Shown here: in pieces, positions 31,375 to 38,526 of the stretch
How positions within the stretch are numbered: the first letter of the stretch is position 1
Layout of the letters: each line of letters starts with the position of its first letter
From: Candidatus Merdivicinus faecavium
GTDB lineage: Bacteria > Bacillota > Clostridia > Oscillospirales > Ruminococcaceae
Length of the DNA: 46,231 bases
Direction of reading: 5' to 3'
Assembly (NCBI GenBank): GCA_018716285.1
Contig: DVKD01000003.1
Span: 1 to 46,231 of the forward strand
Position numbers and translations under genes: made by a program
The notes under the pieces: model-generated
Told to the model about the DNA's origin: nothing
What the model saw: only the letters and a program-made list of their open reading frames with translations
Database searches by the model: none

Positions 31375-33015
31375 TTATTCCACCGAGATCATGTAGTAGT
31401 AGACCGGCTGCCCGCCGTTGATGAGGCTGATCTCGAGGTTGGGATTCAATTTGGAGCGGAGCAGGCCGACGGCCGATTCAGCCTGGTCGTCGGTCACGTC
31501 GGCGCCGTAGATGAGGGTGACAAAGCTCGAATCCTTGCGGACCATGCTTTTTGTCAGCTTGTAGACGGACTTTTCCAGATCCTTTTCAACAAAGGAGAGC
31601 TTGCCGTTTTCCATCGCGAGGATCTCGCCGGCCCTGATGTTGTGGCCGTCATAGTCGCTGTCCCGGGCGGCGAAGGTGATCTGCCCCGACTGAACGCGGC
31701 CGATGGCCTCGGTCATCGCGACCTGGTTGTCGGCAAAGGACGCCTCGGGGTCAAAGGCGAGCATGGCCGAGATGCCCTGCGGGATGGAGACGGTCTGGAG
31801 GACGCAGACCCGCCGGTCGGCGAGCTTGACCGCCTGTTCGGCCGCCATGATGATGTTTTTGTTGTTGGGAAGGACAAAGACGGTCTGGGCGGGGGTGGCG
31901 TGGATGGCGTTTAAGATATCATCGGTGCTGGGGTTCATGGTCTGCCCGCCGGTGACGACGTTGTTCACGCCGAGATCGGTAAAGAGGGCCTCCACCCCGC
32001 GGCCTGCCGCCACGGCGACAAAGCCGTAGGGGATCTCCGGGTCGACCGGGACGTAGCTCGCGTTTTCGGCCATCTGCTCGGCCTCGGTGACCTGGGCGGT
32101 GTGCTGCTCTTTCATGTTTTCGATCTTGAGCTTGGTGAGGGCGCCGAATTTTAAGCCCTCCTCCAGCGCATTGCCCGGGTGGTTGGTGTGGACGTGGACC
32201 TTGATGATCTCCTCGTCGTCGACCGCCACCACGCTGTCCCCGATGGATTCAAGGTAGGCGCGCAGCTTGAGGTAATCCTCGGCCCCTTCCTTCTTGAGGA
32301 CGATAAACTCGGTGCAGTAAGTAAATTTGATGTCGCCGCTCGCCTCCGCGACGGCGGAGCGCTTGGGCTTCTGGGCGGCGGATTCGCCGGACGCGGGGCG
32401 CACGACCTCCCCGCCCTCGAAGACGTCGAGCATGGCGCGGAAGATGATGCAGAAGCCCTTGCCGCCCGCGTCAACGACGCCGGCCTTTTTGAGGACGGGC
32501 AGCATCTCGGGGGTTTTGAGCAGAGTCTCCTCCGCCTGCTCGACGGCGGCGCGGAAGACGGTCAGCGCGTCGTTTGTATCCATCGCGACGCCTCTGGCGC
32601 GCTCAGAGGCCTCTCTGGCGACGGTGAGGATCGTTCCCTCGGTCGGCTTCATGACGGCCTTGTAGGCGGCGGTAACGCCCTCCACGAGGGCGTCTGCGAG
32701 GTCGGAGCCGGTTGCCTCGGCCTTATCCCGCATCCCGGCGGAAAATCCGCGGAAGAGCAGGGAGAGGATGACCCCCGAATTGCCCCGCGCGCCCCGCAGC
32801 AGGGCGGAGGCGGCGACCTTCGCGGTCTCCGCGACGGTGGGGTCCTTGAGCAGCTCAAGCTCGCGGACCGCCGCGCCGATGGTCATCGACATATTGGTCC
32901 CGGTGTCGCCGTCCGGGACGGGGAAGACGTTAAGTTCGTCGACCTTCTGTTTCTGGTTGGAAATGCTGTGCGCGGCGGAAATCATCGCATCCCGCAGCAA
33001 ACTTCCGTTAATCAC
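31375..33015 (-). CDS. fakA: DhaL-domain fatty acid kinase subunit, FakA/YloV type
   Basis: The 546-residue protein is the catalytic subunit of fatty acid kinase, which phosphorylates exogenous fatty acids presented by FakB. The N-terminal DhaL domain has NVFPVPDGDTGTNMSMT (about 29-45), LLRGARGNSGVILS, and VVDAGGKGFCIIF. The middle domain includes VHVHTNHPGNALEEGLKFG, and the C-terminal DegV-like part has PNNKNIIMAAEQA. The start codon is GTG at 33015 with AAGGAG about 9 bp upstream. It is 42 bp downstream of the asp23 gene, the usual Firmicute arrangement. Confidence 0.92.
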   Translation of the reverse strand: MINGSLLRDAMISAAHSISNQKQKVDELNVFPVPDGDTGTNMSMTIGAAVRELELLKDPTVAETAKVAASALLRGARGNSGVILSLLFRGFSAGMRDKAEATGSDLADALVEGVTAAYKAVMKPTEGTILTVAREASERARGVAMDTNDALTVFRAAVEQAEETLLKTPEMLPVLKKAGVVDAGGKGFCIIFRAMLDVFEGGEVVRPASGESAAQKPKRSAVAEASGDIKFTYCTEFIVLKKEGAEDYLKLRAYLESIGDSVVAVDDEEIIKVHVHTNHPGNALEEGLKFGALTKLKIENMKEQHTAQVTEAEQMAENASYVPVDPEIPYGFVAVAAGRGVEALFTDLGVNNVVTGGQTMNPSTDDILNAIHATPAQTVFVLPNNKNIIMAAEQAVKLADRRVCVLQTVSIPQGISAMLAFDPEASFADNQVAMTEAIGRVQSGQITFAARDSDYDGHNIRAGEILAMENGKLSFVEKDLEKSVYKLTKSMVRKDSSFVTLIYGADVTDDQAESAVGLLRSKLNPNLEISLINGGQPVYYYMISVE

Positions 33016-33057
33016 TGAAACTGCACTCCTTAGGGGCGGCCGGGACCGCCGTTCATT

Positions 33058-33411
33058 TTAGTTTGTACGCATCCCGTCCACAAAGACGTTGACATGCTCG
33101 ACCGGGATGCCGGTGACCTCCTCGACGGTGTAGCTGACCTTGTGCATGATGCTTTTGACGATGGCGGAGATGTTGATGCCATAGGTCACGATGATGTGAA
33201 GGTCGATGATAAGGCTGCCATTGCGGGTGCGGATGCTGACGCCGCGGGTATCCTCGCCCAAGCCGCGCAGGGTCTTGAAGAAACCGGCTGCGGGGTGAGG
33301 GGAGGCCATCGCGGCGACGCCGAAGCAGCTGGTGGCGGTGGAGCCGACCAGGTTGACGAAGACGTTCTGGGAAATCTCGATCGTGCCGAGATGGTTCTTC
33401 AGCTTGATCAT
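33058..33411 (-). CDS. Asp23/Gls24-family protein (YloU type)
   Basis: The 117-residue Asp23/Gls24 protein has the family features GTIEISQNVFVNLVG, a central NGSLIIDLHIIVTYGINISAIV and the closing VEHVNVFVDGMR. Such proteins are linked to alkaline and envelope stress; the YloU subgroup is typically next to fakA. It is cytosolic and small. The ATG at 33411 is behind AGGAGGGCTGTAT. A consensus promoter is at 33466-33494, and this gene is the first of a minus-strand series extending to murC. Confidence 0.92.
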   Translation of the reverse strand: MIKLKNHLGTIEISQNVFVNLVGSTATSCFGVAAMASPHPAAGFFKTLRGLGEDTRGVSIRTRNGSLIIDLHIIVTYGINISAIVKSIMHKVSYTVEEVTGIPVEHVNVFVDGMRTN

Positions 33412-33465
33412 ATACAGCCCTCCTGCTCGATGTTTGGGGTGATTGTTGACACCTATCTACCATAC

Positions 33466-33494
33466 AGTTTAATAAAAACAATGGTTTTTGTCAA
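33466..33494 (-). promoter_or_regulatory. Promoter of the asp23-fakA series
   Basis: Minus-strand TTGACA (33489-33494) and TAAACT (33466-33471) are 17 bp apart. Confidence 0.75.
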
Positions 33495-33566
33495 GTCAAA
33501 ATGCCGCTGTTGGGCGATTTGGACAAAAAACGACCTGCCTTTGCGCTGTTTCGGAAGGAAACGGGG

Positions 33567-33595
33567 GCATAACGCCCGGCTGCGGCGCATATGCT
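33567..33595 (+). promoter_or_regulatory. Possible sporulation (SigE-like) promoter of spoIIP
   Basis: GCATAA (33567-33572) and CATATGCT (33588-33595) are separated by 15 bp, loosely matching the mother-cell SigE pattern. B. subtilis spoIIP is transcribed by SigE, which supports the reading, but the match is partial. Confidence 0.35.
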
Positions 33596-33626
33596 TATGA
33601 CAGCCCACCGGAAAGGAGTCGATGCC

Positions 33627-34814
33627 ATGCGCACCCGACTGCGGCGGAAATACCGCCTGCAACGAATTTTTACCGCAATTTTTGCCGCTGCCGGCATTGC
33701 CGCCGCTGCGGGCGGGCTTTTGTACCTCACCCCCGACATCACCGGTTATGCGGTCCGCGCGGGGCTTTTGTCGGCCGGGATGACCCTGCCTGAAGGCGGC
33801 CTGGCCGTTTTGGAGGGACAGGCCGCGCCCCCTGCGGAAGAGCAGCCCGACGAGGAGCCGTCCGCTTCCACCGCTGCGGCGGAAACCGCTCCGGAAGAAT
33901 CCGGAGCAGACGAGCCTTCATCCGCCCCGGCGGAATCCTCCGCGCCGGAGACGTCCGAACCGGACGCAGCGCCCGAGATCAAGGTCGAGGTTCCCGAGGT
34001 GCCGGAAGAAAACCGCGCGGCGCTGGTGCATAAAACCTACACGGCGGGGAGCTCGAATATTTATATTCCCCTGGAAAACGGGTATATTAAAAACTGCACC
34101 AGCATTTCCCGCGCCGAAATCGAAGCACAGATCCAAAATCCGCCTTATTTTACCATCGAGGACACCGACGAGCCGCAGGTGCTCATCATGCACACCCACA
34201 CGACCGAAAGCTACGTCCCCTTTACCGGCGATTATTACGACAAGACCATGTCCTTCCGCTCGACCGACAACAGCGAGAACATGGCGGTCGTCGGCGACCG
34301 GATCGCCCGGGAACTGGAGGCGGCGGGCATCGGCGTGATCCACGACACGACCCAGCACGACTATCCCTCCTACAACGGCTCCTATGAGCGTTCCCAGGAG
34401 ACGGTGGAAAAATACCTGGCCCAGTACCCGTCCATCAAGATCGTCCTCGACGTCCACCGCGACGCCATCGCCTCCGGCGAGGATGTCTACTCGGCCGAGG
34501 CGGAGATCGAGGGAAAGACGGCCGCCCAGGTCATGATCATCTCGGGCTGCGACGACGGCACGATGGGGTATCCCGACTACATGAAGAACCTGAGCTTCGC
34601 GGCGGCGCTACAAAACCAGCTCGAGGGGGACTATCCCACCCTCACCCGCCCCGTCCTCTTCGATTACCGCAAATACAACCAGCAGCTGACCACCGGCTCC
34701 CTCCTCCTCGAGATCGGCAGCCACGGCAACACCCTCGAGCAGGCGGCCTATACCGGCGAGCTGATCGGGAAATCGCTGGGAAGGCTCTTAAACAGTATGA
34801 AAACCGGCGGCTGA
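33627..34814 (+). CDS. spoIIP: Stage II sporulation protein P
   Basis: The 395-residue protein is the peptidoglycan amidase/endopeptidase of the engulfment complex (SpoIID-SpoIIM-SpoIIP). It has an N-terminal membrane helix (about 11-36), an acidic Ala/Ser/Glu/Pro-rich linker (about 60-125), and the SpoIIP catalytic domain: QVLIMHTHTTESY, a central NMAVVGDRIARELEAAGIGV, IKIVLDVHRDAI and LLLEIGSHGNTLEQA, which carry the zinc ligands. The ATG at 33627 follows AAAGGAG. It heads a set of sporulation genes. No gpr gene, the usual neighbour in B. subtilis, is adjacent. Confidence 0.93.
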   Translation: MRTRLRRKYRLQRIFTAIFAAAGIAAAAGGLLYLTPDITGYAVRAGLLSAGMTLPEGGLAVLEGQAAPPAEEQPDEEPSASTAAAETAPEESGADEPSSAPAESSAPETSEPDAAPEIKVEVPEVPEENRAALVHKTYTAGSSNIYIPLENGYIKNCTSISRAEIEAQIQNPPYFTIEDTDEPQVLIMHTHTTESYVPFTGDYYDKTMSFRSTDNSENMAVVGDRIARELEAAGIGVIHDTTQHDYPSYNGSYERSQETVEKYLAQYPSIKIVLDVHRDAIASGEDVYSAEAEIEGKTAAQVMIISGCDDGTMGYPDYMKNLSFAAALQNQLEGDYPTLTRPVLFDYRKYNQQLTTGSLLLEIGSHGNTLEQAAYTGELIGKSLGRLLNSMKTGG

Positions 34815-34844
34815 GACCGCATATTTGAACAGAAAGGACTGTCC

Positions 34845-35168
34845 ATGAAAAAAATTCTGGAAAACCTGCGCTGGATCATGCTCGGCTTTGTGCCGGCCAT
34901 GTGCGTCTTCGGGCTGCTGTTCGGCTGCTATGCCGCCTGGAGCGGGACAGAGGCCGTGCTGCACCCCGAGGCGGCTGAGGAGACTGCTCTGCCCGTTTTG
35001 CTGCCCGCAGACGGAGAAGCGGAAAGCGCGCCCCCTTTTGCGGAAATCGCGGGCCGCTTCCCGGTCCTCGTGCCGCATTCCGTCCGCCTGCTGGCCTGGT
35101 GCGGCGATGCGGTGCGGGAAAATTGGCCGGTGTGGGAGGAATATCTGCGGGAAATCCTCACAAAATAA
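34845..35168 (+). CDS. Small membrane protein next to spoIIP, function unknown
   Basis: I do not recognise this 107-residue protein. It has a single strong helix at about residues 10-33 followed by an acidic, Ala-rich stretch and an amphipathic C-terminal part (SVRLLAWCGDAVRENWPVWEEYLREILTK). With AAAGGACTGTCC before the ATG and a 30-bp gap after spoIIP, it is likely co-transcribed with it. A role in engulfment or coat assembly is only suggested by position. Confidence 0.65.
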   Translation: MKKILENLRWIMLGFVPAMCVFGLLFGCYAAWSGTEAVLHPEAAEETALPVLLPADGEAESAPPFAEIAGRFPVLVPHSVRLLAWCGDAVRENWPVWEEYLREILTK

Positions 35169-35212
35169 AAGCGGCGGATGGAATCCGCCCAAATTGTTCA
35201 GGAGGTGTCCGC

Positions 35213-35398
35213 ATGACGCAGATGACCGCGAAGGAGCTGACCGCTCTGGGCGACCAGCTCGGGATGGAATGCTCCCTTGTCAAAAAATATCAGATGTACG
35301 CGCAAAACTGCACCGACCCTCAGCTGCGCACCAAATGCGAGGAAATCGCCGCCAAACACCGGAACCACTACCAGACCCTGCTGGGTCTTCTGGGCTGA
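35213..35398 (+). CDS. Short helical protein, CotF-like N-terminal half
   Basis: The 61-residue product MTQMTAKELTALGDQL... is two alpha-helices ending in KHRNHYQTLLGLLG. It resembles the first half of the Coat F (ferritin-like helical) domain, with the next gene supplying the second part. Such split pairs are common in clostridia. The ATG at 35213 follows AGGAGGTGTCC. An in-frame open stretch upstream lacks a start signal. It is 44 bp after the small membrane gene. Confidence 0.75.
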   Translation: MTQMTAKELTALGDQLGMECSLVKKYQMYAQNCTDPQLRTKCEEIAAKHRNHYQTLLGLLG

Positions 35399-35419
35399 AG
35401 CCCGGGGAAAGGAGACGCG

Positions 35420-35686
35420 ATGCAGACAAACGCCTTTGACGACAAGGAGATGCTGACCGACGCGCTGGCGAGCGAAAAGTTCGCCGCCGACGGCTACAAC
35501 AGCTTCAGCAGCGAGGCCGCCACCCCCCAGGTGCGGCAGAGCTTCCTTTCCCTCCTCTCGGAGGAACATGAGATCCAGAACGCGGTCTTTCTCGAGATGA
35601 ACAAGCGCGGCTGGTACCCCACACCCGCCGCCGAGCAGCAGAAAATCGAGGAAGCCAAGCAAAAATACCGGAACATGGCGCCGTAA
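35420..35686 (+). CDS. CotF-like spore coat protein
   Basis: The 88-residue protein has the Coat F domain pattern: DKEMLTDALASEKFAADGYNSFSSEAATPQVRQSFLSLLSEEHEIQ-type helices (about 8-55) and the ending NKRGWYPTPAAEQQKIEEAKQKY. CotF is a spore coat or cortex-associated protein. The ATG at 35420 follows GGAAAGGAGAC. It is 21 bp after the shorter helical gene and is followed by a strong terminator at 35693-35727, closing the sporulation operon. Confidence 0.88.
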   Translation: MQTNAFDDKEMLTDALASEKFAADGYNSFSSEAATPQVRQSFLSLLSEEHEIQNAVFLEMNKRGWYPTPAAEQQKIEEAKQKYRNMAP

Positions 35687-35692
35687 CAGCCG

Positions 35693-35727
35693 CCCGCCGG
35701 GGGAAGATTCCCCGGCGGGATTTTTTT
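35693..35727 (+). terminator. Rho-independent terminator of the spoIIP-cotF cluster
   Basis: CCCGCCGGGG and CCCCGGCGGG form a 10-bp perfect stem around 7 nt, followed by A and seven T. Confidence 0.9.
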
Positions 35728-35809
35728 GCATTTATTTTCGTTTCATTTCATGCGTCCGCCGCCCCGCAGCCATTCACGCCCGCGGAGAGGAGGAAATGCG
35801 CCGGTCAGC

Positions 35810-35976
35810 GAACTCCTGCACAACCAAAAAACGCCGGGTAGGGGTGGAACCGCGCCCATAACGGCGCAGCTTGTCGCGCCGTTACGGCGGTATCGAACGA
35901 TGCTGTGCGGCCGCGTCGTCAATGGCAGCGCGGACACCGCGCCCGCGTCGTCATCGGCAGCGCGGCCACCGCGCGC
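35810..35976. repeat. Structured interspersed repeat, copy 2
   Basis: This copy has the left end GAACTCCT, ACAACCAAAAAA (35820-35831), the segment GGGGTGGAACCGCG, the palindromic TAACGGCGC/GCGCCGTTA arms, the CCGCGTCGTC block in a 32-bp tandem duplication (from about 35913 and 35945), and the terminal hairpin GCGCGG-CCA-CCGCGC (35960-35974). It ends two bases before the stop codon of the kinase-like gene at 35977. Read on the minus strand, it follows that stop codon and ends in TTTTTTGG. Confidence 0.75.
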
Positions 35977-36528
35977 TTACAGACCGAATTCCGCGATGAT
36001 GCGCTCTGCGGCGGCCGCGGCGGAAAGGTCGGTGTTGTCGATGCGGAGATAGTGCCCGTAGGGAATCTCCCCCTCATGGCTCACCAGCCGGTGGGAGGAA
36101 TCTTCATGCAAAAGCCGCGCGTCGGAGAGGGCGGCGTCCCGCTTGGAGGGCTTGTGGGCGAGACGGTTTTCGGTCCGGTTGCGGGCGAGCCGCACCTCCT
36201 GGGAGGCGACGAGCTCGGCAAAGTAAAACTCCGCCCCGGCGGGCCGGAAAATGTCCATGACGTGCTCGATGTAGTCCCAGTCGGACTGCATGTCAAAGGC
36301 CCACATGTAGGTGAAGATCACGCCCTTGCAGTCCGAGGCGGCGAGCTCCTCAAAAATGACCTCCCGGATGCGGGCGATCGCCCGGCCGTTGAAGGAACCG
36401 AAGATCTCGATGACCGGCTCGATGGCCATGTGGTTGTGGAAGAGGCGCAGGCCGGCGCGCTTCATGACCTCCTGCCCGACGGTCATTTTTCCGGCCGCCC
36501 CGGCGCCGATGAGAAACAGAACCTTCAT
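35977..36528 (-). CDS. P-loop (AAA/kinase-like) ATPase
   Basis: The 183-residue protein has a P-loop GAGAAGKMT (8-16) and the segment VGQEVMKRAGLRLFHNHMAIEPV found in a family of shikimate kinase-like nucleotide-binding proteins. A second region RLARNRTENRLAHKPSKRDAALSD resembles a lid with basic residues. The substrate is unknown. It is 21 bp downstream of a methyltransferase gene; its ATG at 36528 follows AAAGGAG. The large repeat at 35810-35976 begins directly after its stop. Confidence 0.8.
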   Translation of the reverse strand: MKVLFLIGAGAAGKMTVGQEVMKRAGLRLFHNHMAIEPVIEIFGSFNGRAIARIREVIFEELAASDCKGVIFTYMWAFDMQSDWDYIEHVMDIFRPAGAEFYFAELVASQEVRLARNRTENRLAHKPSKRDAALSDARLLHEDSSHRLVSHEGEIPYGHYLRIDNTDLSAAAAAERIIAEFGL

Positions 36529-36549
36529 GGTGCCAGCTCCTTTCCGCCC

Positions 36550-37170
36550 TTATTTTGCGAGGGTCAGCACCCCGGCGCAGTGGGAAAAGGGGGTGAATTC
36601 CAGCGCGGGGAAAAACTCCTTCAGCTCGTCATAGACAAAATAGATTTCGTCCGGGTCCCAGCTGTCGCCCGCCTCCCGGCGGCAGCGCTCCAGCTCCTCC
36701 CGGGTGCGGAAGGCGACGTCGCCGATGAAAATTTTTCCCCCGTCCCGCAGCAGCGCGAGAAGGCTGCGGAGAAAGGGCGGCTTCTGCGCGTCGGTCAGGT
36801 GGTGGAGGGAGTAGGTCGCGACGATGGCGTCGTAGCGGTGCGCTGTGAGGGACGGGTGCAGGCCCTTTGTGAAATCCCCCGCGCAGAGACAGGCGTTGGG
36901 CATCTTCTGCCCGGCAATGGCGATCATCTTTTCGGAAAAATCCTGCCCCCAGACCGCGCAGCCGTTCTGATAGAGCTTCGCCGTCAGCGTGCCGGTCCCG
37001 AAGCCAATGTCCAGCACGTCAGCGCCCTCCTTGCGGAGGACCTCCCGGTAAATATGGTTCAAGACCTCCCGGTATCCGGCGAAGGGGTAGGTGCCGCTTT
37101 CATCCGAAAGCCCGACATCCTTGTCATACCCGTCCGCCCAGAGGTCAAACCCCTGCCCGTTGAGCAGCAT
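36550..37170 (-). CDS. Class I SAM-dependent methyltransferase
   Basis: The 206-residue protein has the SAM-binding VLDIGFGTGTL (52-62), the acidic strand-2 loop QDFSEKMI, CLCAGDFTKG with a typical motif II, and VATYSLHHLTD (motif post). It resembles YrrT-like methyltransferases. The substrate cannot be predicted. The ATG at 37170 follows AAAGGAGGAATTTT. The start region of the gene lies 100-odd bp left of copy 3 of the large repeat. Likely co-transcribed with the P-loop gene. Confidence 0.85.
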   Translation of the reverse strand: MLLNGQGFDLWADGYDKDVGLSDESGTYPFAGYREVLNHIYREVLRKEGADVLDIGFGTGTLTAKLYQNGCAVWGQDFSEKMIAIAGQKMPNACLCAGDFTKGLHPSLTAHRYDAIVATYSLHHLTDAQKPPFLRSLLALLRDGGKIFIGDVAFRTREELERCRREAGDSWDPDEIYFVYDELKEFFPALEFTPFSHCAGVLTLAK

Positions 37171-37226
37171 AAAATTCCTCCTTTGGGTGGATTCATGTTT
37201 TTCCGCCCGCAGGGAGGGAAAAACGT

Positions 37227-37265
37227 ACCGATTGTAGGGGCGGCCATCGGTTGCCCGCTGCGGTG
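37227..37265. repeat. Short hairpin repeat (GTAGGGGC family)
   Basis: ATTGTAGGGGCGGCCATCGG-TTGCCCGC is another copy of the family seen at 4641, 12.96 kb and 14.98 kb; GGGCGGC...GCCCGC arms are imperfect. Confidence 0.5.
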
Positions 37266-37284
37266 GTAAAACGTTGCGGAAAAC

Positions 37285-37448
37285 GAATTCCTAGACAACA
37301 AAACCGCTGGATAGAAGCGGAACCGCGTCCATAACGGCGCAGCTGCCGCGAGCTTGCTGCGGAATCGCGCGGCGAGGATCTCGCCATCCAGCGGTCGGAA
37401 AGGAGCGTGCTGCCGCGTCGAATTGGCAGCGCGGACACCGCGCCCGCG
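37285..37448. repeat. Structured interspersed repeat, copy 3
   Basis: The left end is GAATTCCT and ACAACAAAA (37295-37303); then GGAACCGCG, CATAACGGCGCAGC, the GGCGAGGATCTCGCC hairpin, TGCTGCCGCGTCG and the terminal hairpin GCGCGG-ACA-CCGCGC (37429-37443). ACCGCTGGAT (37303-37312) pairs with ATCCAGCGGT (37386-37395) across the element. On the minus strand this long-range stem is followed by TTTGTTGT, like a terminator. It abuts the stop codon of the 55-residue gene at 37449. Confidence 0.75.
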
Positions 37449-37616
37449 CTACATCATGCCGCAGTCTTCGTAATCGCGCCATTTGGTGCGGTAGGCGCGC
37501 TCGGTGAGAAAATGGTTGACCAGATACGCGCCGCCCATGATGAGGGTCAGCATCCCCAAAATCAGGGTGATGATGGACATCGCGGACATCGAACGGTCGG
37601 AAACAGTCTTTTTCAT
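37449..37616 (-). CDS. Small single-helix membrane protein (55 residues)
   Basis: The product begins MKKTVSDRSMSAMSI, has one hydrophobic helix (about 13-35), then a charged C-terminal segment HFLTERAYRTKWRDYEDCGMM. I do not recognise it. The ATG at 37616 follows GGGAGGCTTACCTT, and the gene starts 21 bp after the ttcA-like gene stop on the same strand, so it is probably co-transcribed. Its coding status rests on ribosome site, frame and neighbour spacing; nothing is known of its role. Confidence 0.65.
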   Translation of the reverse strand: MKKTVSDRSMSAMSIITLILGMLTLIMGGAYLVNHFLTERAYRTKWRDYEDCGMM

Positions 37617-37637
37617 AAGGTAAGCCTCCCTTTTGCG

Positions 37638-38378
37638 TTAGTCTTTCGGTTTTTGTTTTTCGGGGAACCCCCAGCCGTCCAGGCCGCTGCGGCGCAGCGC
37701 GCCGAAGATCCGGTACTGGAACCCTTCGCTCTCCCGTTCCTTCTGGGCCAGGAACTCCTTGGCCGCCTGGCGCTGGGTGTAGCCGTCGGCCGGGCATTTG
37801 CTCTTGACGACCGGCAGCCCGGCGCGCTCCACCGCGCGGCGGACCTCCTTCTCCGGCGCAAATACCAGCGGGCGGATCATCCACAGGTCCTTGCGGGAAA
37901 GGTAGGATTTGGGGGAAAAGCAGCCCAGCCGGCCCTCGTTGAACAGATTCATGATAAAGGTCTCGATGACGTCGTTGTAGTGGTGGCCGAGGGCAATCTT
38001 GTTGCAGCCCGCCGCCTTCGCGGCGTCGTGGAGCGCGCCGCGGCGCATCCGGGCGCAGAGGCTGCACGGGTTTGATTCCTGCCGCGCGTCGAAGACGATC
38101 TCGCCGATCTGGGTGCGCTTGAGAATATAGGGGATCTGAAGTTCCCGGCAGAGCGCCTCGACGGCGGAATAGTCGCCGGGTACGCCGTGAAACTGGGGAT
38201 CGAGTGTGATGGCGGTCAGCTCGTATTCGATGCCGATGAACCGGCGCAGCCGGGCCAGCCCGACGAGCAGGGCGACCGAGTCCTTGCCGCCCGATACGCC
38301 CACCGCGATCCGGTCGCCGTCCTGGATCAGGTCAAATTCCTGGATTGCTTTCCGCATATAGCCTAACAGTCGCTGCAT
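37638..38378 (-). CDS. TtcA-like tRNA 2-thiocytidine synthetase/PP-loop ATPase
   Basis: The 246-residue protein has the PP-loop SGGKDS (29-34), the NPCSLCARMRRGAL segment with the CxxC pair (Cys105, Cys108) and a KIALGHHYNDVIETFIMNLF segment, as in TtcA and related tRNA thiolases that bind an Fe-S cluster. The extended frame upstream to 38480 is rejected since GGAGG and homology support the ATG at 38378. A promoter with TTGCAT and TATAAT lies before it. TtcA makes 2-thiocytidine at tRNA position 32; other PP-loop thiolases are possible. Confidence 0.82.
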   Translation of the reverse strand: MQRLLGYMRKAIQEFDLIQDGDRIAVGVSGGKDSVALLVGLARLRRFIGIEYELTAITLDPQFHGVPGDYSAVEALCRELQIPYILKRTQIGEIVFDARQESNPCSLCARMRRGALHDAAKAAGCNKIALGHHYNDVIETFIMNLFNEGRLGCFSPKSYLSRKDLWMIRPLVFAPEKEVRRAVERAGLPVVKSKCPADGYTQRQAAKEFLAQKERESEGFQYRIFGALRRSGLDGWGFPEKQKPKD

Positions 38379-38405
38379 AGGACCTCCGAGTGAGTTATTA
38401 ATTTG

Positions 38406-38434
38406 ATTATACCGCATTTCCCGCTGCAATGCAA
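38406..38434 (-). promoter_or_regulatory. SigA-type promoter of the ttcA-like gene
   Basis: Minus-strand TTGCAT (38429-38434) and TATAAT (38406-38411) are 17 bp apart. Confidence 0.8.
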
Positions 38435-38488
38435 TGGAAAAAACCATAAGATTTTGTGAAGCCTTCGCTTTCAGGCGCACAGGCGCAG

Positions 38489-38517
38489 AAAAACCGGGGA
38501 TGGCGCATCCCCGGTTT
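38489..38517 (-). terminator. Rho-independent terminator of the beta-propeller gene
   Basis: AAACCGGGGATG and CATCCCCGGTTT form a 12-bp perfect stem with a 3-nt loop and a TTTTT tail on the minus strand. Confidence 0.88.
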
Positions 38518-38526
38518 GGCTTTTGA

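Noticed and set aside
35810-35976. A second T-box riboswitch
   Set aside because: It has the T-box core sequence but no Stem I features, no terminator T-run on that strand and no downstream plus-strand gene.
35726-36052. 108-codon plus-strand frame
   Set aside because: It is made mostly of repeat copy 2 and then runs antisense into the P-loop ATPase gene.
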